A model generated the notes under the pieces. The model was not told the DNA's origin and did not search any database. It was given only the letters and a program-made list of their open reading frames with translations. DNA of 35,375 bases from Xanthobacteraceae bacterium. GTDB lineage: Bacteria > Pseudomonadota > Alphaproteobacteria > Rhizobiales > Xanthobacteraceae. The stretch covers positions 1-35,375 of the forward strand of contig JARBUD010000042.1 of assembly GCA_029239875.1 (NCBI GenBank). The letters run 5' to 3'. The translations under genes were made by a program, and so were the position numbers. Below are positions 1 through 8,128 of this stretch, piece after piece. The first letter of the stretch is position 1. Each line of letters opens with the position of its first letter.

Positions 1-353
<353 letters not shown>

Positions 354-437
354 TTCTCATCCTCGATGTCCACAAATGTGGAACGGATGAAGCTAGACCA
401 AAGATCTGCTTGCTTCGCGAAAAATGCTGTCCTTTGC

Positions 438-556
438 CGGCCTGGTGGCCATTGCGAGGAGCCTGAACCCGATCCCATCCCGAACTCGGCCGTTAAACTC
501 CTCAGCGCCGATGGTACTATGTCTTAAGACCTGGGAGAGTAGGTCGCTGCCAGGCC
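438..556 (+). rRNA. 5S ribosomal RNA
   Basis: The gene shows the terminal helix GGCCTGG (439-445) with CCAGGCC (550-556), the loop-B/C word CCCGATCCCATCCCGAACTC near 468-487, and GCGCCGATGGTA downstream. Length is about 118 bases, as usual. It lies about 85 bases after 23S. A perfect 12-bp outer stem, 423-434 with 561-572, encloses the gene and is likely the precursor stalk cut during maturation. Ends are accurate to a few bases. Confidence 0.95.
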
Positions 557-596
557 TGCCAAGGACAGCATTGCTTCGATACGATGACTAGAATTG

Positions 597-636
597 AAAA
601 CGCCGCTTCGGGCTGAGCTCGAGGCGGCGTTTTCGT
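597..636 (+). terminator. Intrinsic terminator of the rRNA operon
   Basis: CGCCGC at 601-606 pairs with GCGGCG at 624-629, with AAAA before and a TTTT run from 630. It lies about 40 bases after the 5S gene on the same strand. The stem and T run make this the end of the rRNA transcript. Confidence 0.8.
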
Positions 637-639
637 TTG

Positions 640-1165
640 TTCCGATGCTGGCTACGGGAGCCGGGCCGGTCGTGGCTCGGCGGTCGTGAAGCATGCGCGG
701 TCGCCCGGCGACGGGGTGGATCCTTGCAACTGTTGCAACGGCTGCGCTGTCAGCGAGGCGAGGGACATCCAAAGGCATCTGCCTGGCAGATCCGAGCGTC
801 ACGATGAACCAGCCCGGCGTCGCATTGTTCGGCGTCGCTTTGGCCGCTCGCAGGTCGGGACGGGCAGCGAAATCGCCTCGCGCTCTATCCGCCGCGCCGC
901 TGCTATGGCCCACTCTCGTAAGCCCCGCGCCCTCGGCCGCCCTTTCGAGCCATCGCGGTCTCTCCCTCTCTCCTCTCCCTCTCCCTGAATTTCTCGCTCG
1001 GATGGGCATTCCGACGGCCGGCGCGACATCGGAGCATGCCCCGTGTCGTGCCGAGAGGCTCGGCAGCTCCAGGCGATCACCCGAAGAGATCATAAAGCGT
1101 TCGCGACGGGCAGCTCGGTCCGGTCCCATCGCCCCGGCCGGGACCTCTCGCCCGTCGATGAGCTG
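640..1165. other. Intergenic stretch, no gene recognised
   Basis: About 525 bases between the rRNA terminator and the formate dehydrogenase terminator. Overlapping open frames exist on both strands, but all are rich in Arg, Pro, Ala and Ser, with no domain I recognise and no convincing ribosome binding site. Two structures stand out: an interrupted palindrome TTGCAAC-T-GTTGCAA at 724-738, and an uninterrupted pyrimidine run of 28 bases at 959-986. Neither can be assigned a function from sequence. Confidence 0.5.
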
Positions 1166-1170
1166 CGGCC

Positions 1171-1203
1171 AAAGAAAAAGCCCCGCGCTGTGAAGCGCGG
1201 GGC
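1171..1203 (-). terminator. Intrinsic terminator after formate dehydrogenase
   Basis: Read on the minus strand, GCCCCGCGCT (1203-1194) pairs with AGCGCGGGGC (1189-1180) around a 4-base loop and is followed by TTTTTCTTT. It lies 39 bases past the stop of the formate dehydrogenase gene and is a textbook intrinsic terminator. Confidence 0.9.
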
Positions 1204-1241
1204 AGGTGCGTTCGCTGGTCGGTCTGTGTCTCGGGAGGGAA

Positions 1242-2447
1242 TCAGCCGGCCTTCTTGAACTTCGCGGCCTCTTCCGAACCGCCGGTCGCGTTGCCCTTGG
1301 AGTAGGAATGCGCGCCGGTGCCGGCGAGCGCGCCGCCCTGCACGATCAGGTACTCGTCGCGGATCGCCCGGCCCTCGAAGAAGCACTCGAGGATCTCGCG
1401 CGTGCCCGCCGCATAGCGCGCCTGGGCCGAGAGCGAGGTGCCGGAAATGTGCGGCGTCATGCCTTCCCACTTCATGGTGCGCCAGGGGTGGTCCTTCGGC
1501 GCCGGCTGCGGGAACCACACGTCGCCGGCATAGCCGGCGAGCTGTCCGCTCTCGATCGCGCGCACGATGGCGTCGCGGTCGGCGAGCTTGCCGCGGGCGG
1601 TGTTGACGATATAGGCGCCGCGCTTGAACAGCTTCAGCGTCTCGTCATTGATCATGTGCTCGGTTTCGGGGTGCAGCGGCACGTTGAGCGTGACCACGTC
1701 GCAATGCGGGTACATGTCCTCGCGGGTGTCGTGCCAGACGAGGCCCAGCTCCTTCTCGACCGATTCCGGCAGGCGGTGGCGGTCGGTGTAGTGCAGCTTC
1801 ACGTCGAACGGCGCGAGGCGGCGCAGCACGGCGAGGCCGATGCGGCCGGCGGCCACCGAGCCGATGGTCATACCCTCGAGGTCGTAGGAGTGCTCGACAC
1901 AGTCGGCTATGTTCCAGCCGCCCTTGCGTGCCCAGTCATGCGAGGGGATGTAGTTGCGCACCAGGCCGAGGATCATCATCACCACGTGTTCGGCGACGCT
2001 GATCGAGTTGCAGTAGGTGACCTCGGCCACGGTGATACCGCGGTCGATAGCCGACTGAAGATCGACGTGATCGGAGCCGATGCCGGCGGTGAGCGCGAGC
2101 TTCAGGTTCTTCGCCTTGGCGATGCGCTCAGGCGTGAGATAGGCCGGCCAGAAGGGCTGGGAGATCACCACGTCGGCGTCGACGAGCTCCTTCTCGAACA
2201 CCGAATCCGGGCCGTCCTTGTCGGAAGTGACGACGAAGGTGTGGCCGTTGGCTTCCAGATATTTGCGCAGGCCGAGCTCGCCGGAGACCGAGCCGAGCAG
2301 CGCGCCCGGCGTGAAGTCGATCGCCTTGGGCGTGGGCAGCGTCTGCCCGCCCGGATAGTGGTCGATCTTCGGCAGGTCGTCGCGCGCATAGGTCTTGGGA
2401 TAGCCGTCGACCGGATCGTCATAGAGAACGCAGAGTATCTTCGCCAT
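1242..2447 (-). CDS. fdh: NAD-dependent formate dehydrogenase
   Basis: This enzyme oxidises formate to CO2 with reduction of NAD+; it is the metal-free, cytoplasmic D-2-hydroxyacid dehydrogenase-family type used by methylotrophs. The 401-residue protein has the standard length and matches from memory the Pseudomonas sp. 101 enzyme almost throughout. Visible are the nucleotide-binding AAGRIG at 199-204, the NAD-selecting Asp222, Asn147, catalytic Arg285, Gln314 and His333, and the conserved C-terminal tail ending KFKKAG. Position 256 is Val and 289 is Ala, where I recall cysteines (C255, C288, counted without Met) in the Pseudomonas enzyme. The start is the ATG preceded by AGGAGA; the longer frame upstream lacks homology. 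It stands alone downstream of a LysR gene and ends at a strong terminator. Its role is probably energy generation from formate in C1 metabolism. Confidence 0.97.
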   Translation of the reverse strand: MAKILCVLYDDPVDGYPKTYARDDLPKIDHYPGGQTLPTPKAIDFTPGALLGSVSGELGLRKYLEANGHTFVVTSDKDGPDSVFEKELVDADVVISQPFWPAYLTPERIAKAKNLKLALTAGIGSDHVDLQSAIDRGITVAEVTYCNSISVAEHVVMMILGLVRNYIPSHDWARKGGWNIADCVEHSYDLEGMTIGSVAAGRIGLAVLRRLAPFDVKLHYTDRHRLPESVEKELGLVWHDTREDMYPHCDVVTLNVPLHPETEHMINDETLKLFKRGAYIVNTARGKLADRDAIVRAIESGQLAGYAGDVWFPQPAPKDHPWRTMKWEGMTPHISGTSLSAQARYAAGTREILECFFEGRAIRDEYLIVQGGALAGTGAHSYSKGNATGGSEEAAKFKKAG

Positions 2448-2802
2448 TTCCGGGATCTCCTCTCGAGCGCATGCGTCGCGGAAACCGGAGGCTTCCTGCG
2501 CCCAGACATGCGCCCCTTGCTGGATCCGGAGCTCTTTTGCGAGAGTTCCGGAGGTGAGCGGGAACGCTTCCGCCGCCGGATGCGACAGAATAAACAACGC
2601 CGAAGCGAAATGTTTCCGGCGCGCACGCTTATTTGCTTGCCGCTATGCTTGCATCCGCGGCGCGACGGGCGTCCTCCATGCCGGCTCGCATGCGGCTTGA
2701 TCTCGCCGCTTCGCCGCCGACTACGCGACTGTGGGCGCACGCCGGTATGGTTTCAAATTGAAAGCGGCGAAGAATTGATAGATGCCGCCAATGAACCGGG
2801 TG
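2448..2802 (-). promoter_or_regulatory. Upstream region of formate dehydrogenase with a LysR-type candidate operator
   Basis: This 355-base gap separates the LysR stop from the formate dehydrogenase start. It is AT-richer at its left-strand origin (about 2740-2802) than the genes around it. An interrupted palindrome TTTCAA-A-TTGAAA lies at 2751-2763, in the size and form of a LysR binding site. I see no clear -35/-10 pair. The gap is long enough for an independent formate dehydrogenase promoter. Assignment of the palindrome to the neighbouring LysR protein is inference. Confidence 0.4.
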
Positions 2803-3714
2803 TTACTTTAAACTATTCTCAATCGACTTATTGCGTACCAGGTCCCTTGCCGTCTTCAGCAGGGCGGCGGCGACCGGGCTCAACGGGTCGCGCTCGGACA
2901 GCACCAGCCCGATCGGCTGCATGTGCACCGGCTCGACCAGCGGGATGGAGACGAGGTCGGCGGTGTCGCCGAGGCCGCGAAAGCTCGCCTCCGGCACGAT
3001 GCCGTTCCACGGGCCGCGGCGCACGAAGCTCCATATGCCCATGAAGGAATTGGTCTCGATCGCCGGCTGCGAGGCGATGCCCGCCTCCGCCATGACGTGG
3101 TCGATGATGCGCCGGTTCTGCATGTCCGGGGTGAGCAGGCACAGCGGCTGCGCCGCCGCCTCCGCCCAGCGCACGGTGCGCCGGCGCGCCAGCGGCTCGT
3201 CCGGCCGGGTGACGAAGACGTAGCGTTCCAGATAGAGGTCGAGCCGGCGCACGCGGTTCAGCGGCTCGTTCTCGAGATAGGTGATGCCGGCGTCGAGCTC
3301 CATCTCGTCGAGGCCGCGCTGGATCGCCACCGAGCTCAGGGTGAGCATCTGCACCTTCACCTCGGGGTGCCGGTCGCGGAAGGGCGCCAGCAGCGCTGGC
3401 GCGGCGGCGGTCGCGGCGGGAATGGCGCCGATGCGCAGCGTGCCAGTCAGCCGGCCGCCGGTCTCCACCCGCTCCTGCTTGAGGCTCTCATAGTCGGCCG
3501 CGATCTGCCGCGCCCAGCCGAGCACGCGCTCGCCCTCGGCGGTGAAGCCGAGGAAGCGGTGGCCGCGCACCACGATGGGCACGCCGAGTTCCTGCTCCAG
3601 CTTGCGGATACCGGCGGAAAGCGTGGGCTGGGTGACGTGGCAGGCTTCCGCCGCCCGGCCGAAATGCTTCTCGCGCGCCAGGGCGACCAGATAGTGCATC
3701 TGCCGGACGAACAT
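2803..3714 (-). CDS. LysR-family transcriptional regulator, probable formate dehydrogenase regulator
   Basis: A 303-residue LysR-type regulator. The N-terminal winged helix-turn-helix (about 1-65) contains HFGRAAEACHVTQPTLSAGI, and the C-terminal co-inducer-binding fold starts near residue 90 (GTLRIGAIPA). The N-terminal half resembles regulators found beside formate dehydrogenase operons in other Proteobacteria (FdsR-like), which fits the next gene downstream. The start is the ATG with GGAGG about ten bases upstream; the open frame runs further upstream but only as Arg/Pro-rich shadow. It lies 32 bases after the CHAD gene on the same strand and may be cotranscribed with it. The inducer could be formate or a C1 signal; this is inference from position. 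Confidence 0.9.
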   Translation of the reverse strand: MFVRQMHYLVALAREKHFGRAAEACHVTQPTLSAGIRKLEQELGVPIVVRGHRFLGFTAEGERVLGWARQIAADYESLKQERVETGGRLTGTLRIGAIPAATAAAPALLAPFRDRHPEVKVQMLTLSSVAIQRGLDEMELDAGITYLENEPLNRVRRLDLYLERYVFVTRPDEPLARRRTVRWAEAAAQPLCLLTPDMQNRRIIDHVMAEAGIASQPAIETNSFMGIWSFVRRGPWNGIVPEASFRGLGDTADLVSIPLVEPVHMQPIGLVLSERDPLSPVAAALLKTARDLVRNKSIENSLK

Positions 3715-3746
3715 GCGCCTGAAGCCTCCGTCGCCCGCCGCCTTCG

Positions 3747-4676
3747 TTATTCCCGGTGGGACATAGCCGTCATATAGGCTGCGAGGCGGCGACGGAAGGC
3801 ACCGGGCTTCTCGGCGAAGAGCCGGCCGTGCAGCCGCAGGGCCGAGCGGGCGAGTTTCTGCTGCCGGGCGCGGGCGGCCTCGACGAGCGGGCCGTGCCAG
3901 CCGTGCTGCGCCGGCGAACGCGGCGGGCGGGCCTGCAGCCGTTCGATCAGCACGGAGAGGTCGTGGTGCTTGCCGAGCTTGTCGCGCAGGCGCTGCATCT
4001 CGTCGACCCACGCCTTGCCAAGTGTCGGCCAGGCGGGAATGGCGAGTTCCATCTGGTAGCGCTGCGCCACCGCCGCCTTGCGCAGCTCGTGCAGTTCCTC
4101 GTCATCTTCCGGGTTCAGCTTGCGTCCCAGCCTGCGGGCCTTGGCGAATTCCTGCGCCAGCGCGGCGACGAGCGCCTTGTCGTCCAGCGCTCCGGCAAGC
4201 CGGGGCAGGGCGGCGACGAGCTGCGTGAGCAGCACCTGCAATTCGGTGCGGTGCGGGGCGAGATGGTCCTCCTTGCGCCGCGTCGCGGGCGCCAGCGAGC
4301 GGCCGGCGGAACGGCGCAGCGGCAAGGGCAGCAGGCCCTTGGCGACGAGATCGTCCAGCGCATCGCGGCGGGCGACGACGTCGCGCGCGCCGGCGACGAG
4401 GCGCGCACCCTCGGCCAATGCGCGGCGCAGCTCCCGCGCGCGCTTGCTGGTCTCCTTGTCGTCGGCGGCCTGCACGAGGCGCAGCAGCGCCCGCAGCCGC
4501 TTGAACGCCTTGCGCAGATCATGCACGGCGCGCACGGGATCGTCGTGGTCGAGCGCCTGCATCGCCTCGCTTATGCCCGCCTTCAGCGCCTCGGCGAGCG
4601 GTCCGGAGGGCTGGAGAGCGAGGAGATCGGCGGCCTCAGGGGCGGCGGCGGAAGACGGGCTCAGGCTGTCCGGCAT
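3747..4676 (-). CDS. CHAD domain-containing protein
   Basis: A 309-residue helical, Arg/Lys-rich protein with the hallmark CHAD pattern: a His followed by basic residues, HDLRKAFKRLRALLRLV from residue 52, and a second copy HELRKAAVAQRYQMEL in the C-terminal half. CHAD domains form basic helical bundles that bind polyphosphate and are often linked to CYTH domains; no CYTH domain is present here. No signal peptide or membrane segment is seen. The ATG has AAGGG eight bases upstream. It is the first gene of a minus-strand group with LysR and then formate dehydrogenase, and its start faces the tRNA gene across 170 bases. A functional link to formate metabolism is not evident. Confidence 0.88.
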   Translation of the reverse strand: MPDSLSPSSAAAPEAADLLALQPSGPLAEALKAGISEAMQALDHDDPVRAVHDLRKAFKRLRALLRLVQAADDKETSKRARELRRALAEGARLVAGARDVVARRDALDDLVAKGLLPLPLRRSAGRSLAPATRRKEDHLAPHRTELQVLLTQLVAALPRLAGALDDKALVAALAQEFAKARRLGRKLNPEDDEELHELRKAAVAQRYQMELAIPAWPTLGKAWVDEMQRLRDKLGKHHDLSVLIERLQARPPRSPAQHGWHGPLVEAARARQQKLARSALRLHGRLFAEKPGAFRRRLAAYMTAMSHRE

Positions 4677-4845
4677 GAGAAACCCTTCTGCTTTCAGGCC
4701 TTTGTACGATACAGAGCCGGTCGGCGCGACGATCCGATGACAAAAATTAGCCCGGCCCCCTTTCATTTGGCCATCCGGATTGCTAGATACCCGGCGTCGG
4801 CGGACGAACATGGTCCTGAGCGGTGGTCACCGCAGCCGGCTCTGA

Positions 4846-4922
<77 letters not shown>

Positions 4923-4931
4923 GTTCGAACC

Positions 4932-4975
4932 AAAGACCCCAGCAAACTCAATGAGTTGCTGGGGTCTTGTTTTTG
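4932..4975 (+). terminator. Intrinsic terminator of the initiator tRNA
   Basis: AAGACCCCAGCAA pairs with TTGCTGGGGTCTT, extended by CTCA/TGAG at the loop, and is followed by GTTTTT. It lies ten bases after the tRNA CCA end and should terminate the tRNA transcript. Confidence 0.93.
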
Positions 4976-5016
4976 GTACGAGATCGCTGTCTCAATAAAA
5001 TCAAGCACTTAGATTT

Positions 5017-5052
5017 CGCAGGTTCAAATCGGGGGTGCCCGACCCGCAACCA
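5017..5052 (+). pseudogene. Decayed tRNA 3' end (copy of the initiator tRNA T arm)
   Basis: CGCAGGTTCAAATC at 5017-5030 repeats 14 bases of the intact tRNA (4894-4907) exactly, and CCGCAACCA at 5044-5052 repeats its acceptor end with CCA. The bases between differ and are slightly expanded, so the acceptor stem can no longer form. No D arm or anticodon arm precedes it. It may be the scar of a partial tRNA duplication or an old integration event; only the match itself is seen. Confidence 0.6.
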
Positions 5053-5063
5053 ATTGCGAAACG

Positions 5064-5099
5064 CAGAGCCGCGAGGAACTGGCGGCAATAGCGGCTCTG
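5064..5099. other. Perfect 9-bp stem-loop
   Basis: CAGAGCCGC (5064-5072) pairs with GCGGCTCTG (5091-5099) around an 18-base loop. No T run follows, so it is not a clear terminator. A second small hairpin, GTCGGG/CCCGAC, lies at 5124-5142. The rest of 5053-5300 shows no gene I can support. Confidence 0.4.
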
Positions 5100-5300
5100 G
5101 GCGTGCGAACGGCTTCATCTCTAGTCGGGGTTTTTGCCCGACAGGGGGAGAGGCCCACCATGGGTTTCCGTATCCGCGCCTCCAGCTAGCCCCGCAAGTG
5201 CGGCGTGCGGATGGAGTGGGGGGCAGAGTGGCCTTGATCGCAGACGCTCGCTCCCTGATCTAGCCGGTCGAGCTCGATCGGTAATTTTGGGTAGCGTAGC

Positions 5301-5329
5301 GCCAGAAGCAGACGTTGACTCGGCCGCCA
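5301..5329. repeat. Dispersed intergenic repeat, copy 1
   Basis: These 29 bases match 32793-32821 at 26 of 29 positions in the same orientation; the shared core is GCCAGAAGCAGA-N-GTTGAC. The reverse complement reads GTCAACGTCTGCTTCTGGC, a word I recall in many spurious hypothetical proteins of Rhizobiales intergenic regions. Weaker relatives lie at 26422-26438 and around 14520-14560. It is probably a fragment of a degenerate repeat family and not a gene. Confidence 0.6.
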
Positions 5330-5397
5330 GCAGCGGACTTTGCCGCGCGGGGAGCGCGAGGGCTGGGTAGGCGAACTTTCAATGTCGACCAATCGAA

Positions 5398-5426
5398 TTG
5401 GCTGTATGGCGATATAAGAATATCTT
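5398..5426 (+). promoter_or_regulatory. Candidate sigma-70 promoter for the riboswitch-metE transcript
   Basis: TTGGCT at 5398-5403 and TATCTT at 5421-5426 are spaced by 17 bases, in the only strongly AT-rich block of the region (about 5405-5440). Transcription from here would start about 30 bases before the cobalamin riboswitch. The boxes are imperfect, so this is a proposal. Confidence 0.4.
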
Positions 5427-5460
5427 TATATTTAATTGACATCGATCGCCCGCTGCCTCA

Positions 5461-5655
5461 TCCTCGCGGTGTCGTGGTTCTCTGGTCTTGGCCGGAGCTA
5501 AGAGGGAATCCGGTGCGCTTTCGGGCCATGCCGGAGCTGCCCCCGCAACTGTGAGCGGCGAGCCGACGTCCATTCAGCGTCACTGGGGCGAGAGCCTCGG
5601 GAAGGCCGGACGGAGGCTGTGACCCGCGAGCCAGGAGACCTGCCGCGGCAACATA
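5461..5655 (+). promoter_or_regulatory. Cobalamin (B12) riboswitch upstream of metE
   Basis: The aptamer words are present in order: GGGAATCCGGTGCG at 5504-5517, GCTGCCCCCGCAACTGTGA (the B12 box region) at 5537-5555, then CACTGGGGCGAGAGCCTCGGGAAGG-like core bases, and AGCCAGGAGACCTGCC at 5630-5645. This architecture binds adenosylcobalamin or related forms and shuts off the downstream gene. It leads metE, the B12-independent enzyme, which is the expected logic. The expression platform appears to act on translation (see the hairpin at 5744-5760). Outer limits are approximate. Confidence 0.93.
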
Positions 5656-5743
5656 GTCGTCCCTGGGCGGGGTGTCCCGGTGGTGCGTTCGCGCGTCATC
5701 GGTCCCGCCGTTCGATGCGCTTATGCGTCCGCTCGGCCTTTGC

Positions 5744-5760
5744 CCCCATTCTCGATGGGG
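5744..5760 (+). promoter_or_regulatory. Stem-loop covering the metE ribosome binding site
   Basis: CCCCAT (5744-5749) pairs with ATGGGG (5755-5760) around TCTCG. The GGGG is the only plausible Shine-Dalgarno sequence for the metE ATG at 5768. Formation of this hairpin would hide it, giving a translational off-state for the upstream B12 riboswitch. The stem is seen; its coupling to B12 binding is inferred. Confidence 0.5.
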
Positions 5761-5767
5761 TTAGCCG

Positions 5768-8128
5768 ATGAACTTTCCTTACTCCTCCGGCACGGTGCCG
5801 GTTTCCACCCTCGGCACGCCGCGGATCGGTCCGCGCCGTGAACTCAAGGCCGCGTTGGAGAGCTACTGGTCCGGCAGGACCGACGCCGCAACACTGCTGG
5901 ATGTTGCGGCGCGGCTGCGTGCCGCAAACTGGGCGCGGCAGAAGGCGCTCGGCGTCACCAACATCCCATCCAACGACTTCTCGCTCTACGACCACGTGCT
6001 CGATACGGCGGTGATGGTCGGGGCGGTCCCGGAAGCCTATGGCTGGACCGGCGGTCCCGTGCCGCTCGACACCTATTTCGCCATGGCGCGCGGCAGCCAA
6101 GGCGGCGAGCCGGATGCTTGTGCGCATGGCCATGATCATAGCCACGGCGTGCCGGCGCTTGAGATGACCAAGTGGTTCGACACCAACTACCACTACATGG
6201 TGCCGGAATTCGCCGTCGGGCAGCGCTTCGAGCTCGCCTCCACCAAGCCGGTCGACGAATATCGCGAGGCGAAGGCGCTGGGCTATCAGACCCGCCCGGT
6301 TCTACTCGGCCCGGTCACCTTCCTCAAGCTCGGCAAGGCGAAGGATCCGAACCTCGATCCGCTCAGCCTGCTTGGCAACCTCCTGCCGGTCTATGTCGAG
6401 GTGCTGCGCCGGCTCTCGGCCTCGGGCGCGGAGTGGGTGCAGATCGACGAGTCCTGCCTGGTGCTCGACCTCGACAAGGTGACGCGGGTCGCCCTCAAGG
6501 AGGCCTATGGCTTCTTCGCCCATGCGCTGCCGAAGCTGAAGATTATGCTCGCCAGCTGTTTCGGTAGGCTCGGCGACAATCTCGACACCGCGCTGGCGCT
6601 GCCCGTCGCCGGGCTGCATCTTGACCTTGCGCGGGCGCCGGAGCAACTGCGCGAGGTGTCGGAGAAGGCCCGCCCCGGCCTCGTCCTGTCGCTCGGCATC
6701 ATCGACGGGCGCAATGTCTGGCGCGCCAATTTGCCGAAGCTGCTCGACATGCTGGAGCCGGTGGTGCGCCGGCGCGGCACCGACCATGTCGAGATCGCGC
6801 CCTCCTGCTCGCTGCTGCATGTGCCGATCGATCTCGAACAGGAGACCGGCCTCGATCCGGACGTGAAGAGCTGGCTCGCCTTCGCCGTGCAGAAGATAGA
6901 CGAGCTCTCCACCCTCGCCACGGCGCTGGCCGGCGGGCGCGAGGTGGTGATGGGCAGGCTGATGGCCTCCGGCGCGGCGGCGGACGCGCGCGGCGCCTCG
7001 GCCAAGGTGCATCGTCCCGATGTCGCCATGCGGCTCGGCGCGCTGTCGCTGAAGATGGCGCAGCGGCGCAGCCCGTTCGAGACGCGGCAAAGGGTACAGC
7101 AGGAGAAGCTCGGGCTTCCGCCCTTCCCGACCACCACCATCGGTTCCTTCCCGCAGACGGCGGAGGTGCGCAAGGCGCGCGCCGCCCATGGCAAGGGCGA
7201 ATTGAGCGACGCCGCCTATGAGGCGTTCCTGAAGGAGGAGACCGCCCGCACCATAGGCTGGCAGGAGGAGATCGGCCTCGACGTGCTCGTGCATGGCGAG
7301 TTCGAGCGCAACGACATGGTGCAGTATTTCGGCGAGCGGCTCTCCGGCTTCGCCTTCACGAAGCATGGCTGGGTGCAGAGCTACGGCTCGCGCTATGCCC
7401 GCCCGCCCATCCTGTTCGGCGACGTGGTGCGGCCGGCACCAATGACGGTGGAGTGGTGGAAGTTTGCTCAGGGACAGACAGCAAAGCCGATGAAGGGCAT
7501 GCTCACTGGGCCGGTGACGATCCTCAACTGGTCCTTCGTGCGCGACGACATCGCCCGTAGCCTCGCCTGCCGGCAGATCGCGCTCGCCATACGCGACGAG
7601 GTGACGGACTTGGAGGCCGCCGGCGCGGCGATGATTCAGATCGACGAGGCGGCGCTTCGCGAAGGCCTGCCGCTGCGCAGATCCGACTGGAAGACCTATC
7701 TCGACTGGGCGGTGGAGAGTTTTCGTCTGTGTTCCTCTGGTGTCGCCGATGCGACCCAGATCCACACCCATATGTGCTACTCGGAGTTCAACGACATCAT
7801 CGACGCCATCGCGGCCATGGATGCCGACGTCATCTCCATCGAGACCTCGCGCTCGAAGATGGAGCTGCTCGACGCCTTCCGGACCTATCGCTACCCGAAC
7901 GAGATCGGGCCGGGCGTCTACGACATCCACTCGCCGCGCGTGCCGCGCGTGGAGGAGATGATCGACCTGCTCGTGAAGGCGACGCAGCGCCTGGCGCCCG
8001 GACAGCTCTGGGTCAATCCCGATTGCGGCCTGAAGACGAGGCAATGGGATGAGGTGCGGCCGGCGCTGGTCAACATGGTCGCCGCGGCGCATTGCCTGCG
8101 CGAGAATCTCGCACAGGCGGCGGAATGA
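5768..8128 (+). CDS. metE: Cobalamin-independent methionine synthase
   Basis: MetE transfers the methyl group of 5-methyltetrahydropteroyltri-glutamate to homocysteine, the last step of methionine synthesis, in the cytoplasm without B12. The 786-residue protein has the N-terminal barrel with the EMTKWFDTNYHYMVPEF motif near 132 and the catalytic C-terminal barrel. The zinc ligands are His668, Cys670, Glu692 and Cys753, with the same 2/22/61 spacing as E. coli H641, C643, E665 and C726. An insertion near residues 116-127 is unusual: it holds Cys118 and alternating His120, His122, His124 and His126, just before the EMTKWF motif. It follows a cobalamin riboswitch and a ribosome-site hairpin, so it should be expressed when B12 is scarce. 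The start is the only ATG with GGGG upstream. Confidence 0.98.
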   Translation: MNFPYSSGTVPVSTLGTPRIGPRRELKAALESYWSGRTDAATLLDVAARLRAANWARQKALGVTNIPSNDFSLYDHVLDTAVMVGAVPEAYGWTGGPVPLDTYFAMARGSQGGEPDACAHGHDHSHGVPALEMTKWFDTNYHYMVPEFAVGQRFELASTKPVDEYREAKALGYQTRPVLLGPVTFLKLGKAKDPNLDPLSLLGNLLPVYVEVLRRLSASGAEWVQIDESCLVLDLDKVTRVALKEAYGFFAHALPKLKIMLASCFGRLGDNLDTALALPVAGLHLDLARAPEQLREVSEKARPGLVLSLGIIDGRNVWRANLPKLLDMLEPVVRRRGTDHVEIAPSCSLLHVPIDLEQETGLDPDVKSWLAFAVQKIDELSTLATALAGGREVVMGRLMASGAAADARGASAKVHRPDVAMRLGALSLKMAQRRSPFETRQRVQQEKLGLPPFPTTTIGSFPQTAEVRKARAAHGKGELSDAAYEAFLKEETARTIGWQEEIGLDVLVHGEFERNDMVQYFGERLSGFAFTKHGWVQSYGSRYARPPILFGDVVRPAPMTVEWWKFAQGQTAKPMKGMLTGPVTILNWSFVRDDIARSLACRQIALAIRDEVTDLEAAGAAMIQIDEAALREGLPLRRSDWKTYLDWAVESFRLCSSGVADATQIHTHMCYSEFNDIIDAIAAMDADVISIETSRSKMELLDAFRTYRYPNEIGPGVYDIHSPRVPRVEEMIDLLVKATQRLAPGQLWVNPDCGLKTRQWDEVRPALVNMVAAAHCLRENLAQAAE

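Noticed and set aside
959..986. Homopyrimidine tract as a functional triplex or slippage element
   Set aside because: Sequence is seen but nothing around it gives a function; it lies in a gene-free gap, so no phase-variable gene can be affected.
1206..3044. 612-codon plus-strand open frame opposite formate dehydrogenase
   Set aside because: It is the antisense shadow of a confidently identified gene and continues into unrelated sequence; composition is Arg/Ala/Val-rich without domains. High GC makes long antisense frames common here (also 6302-8185, 19915-21375 and 21060-22604).
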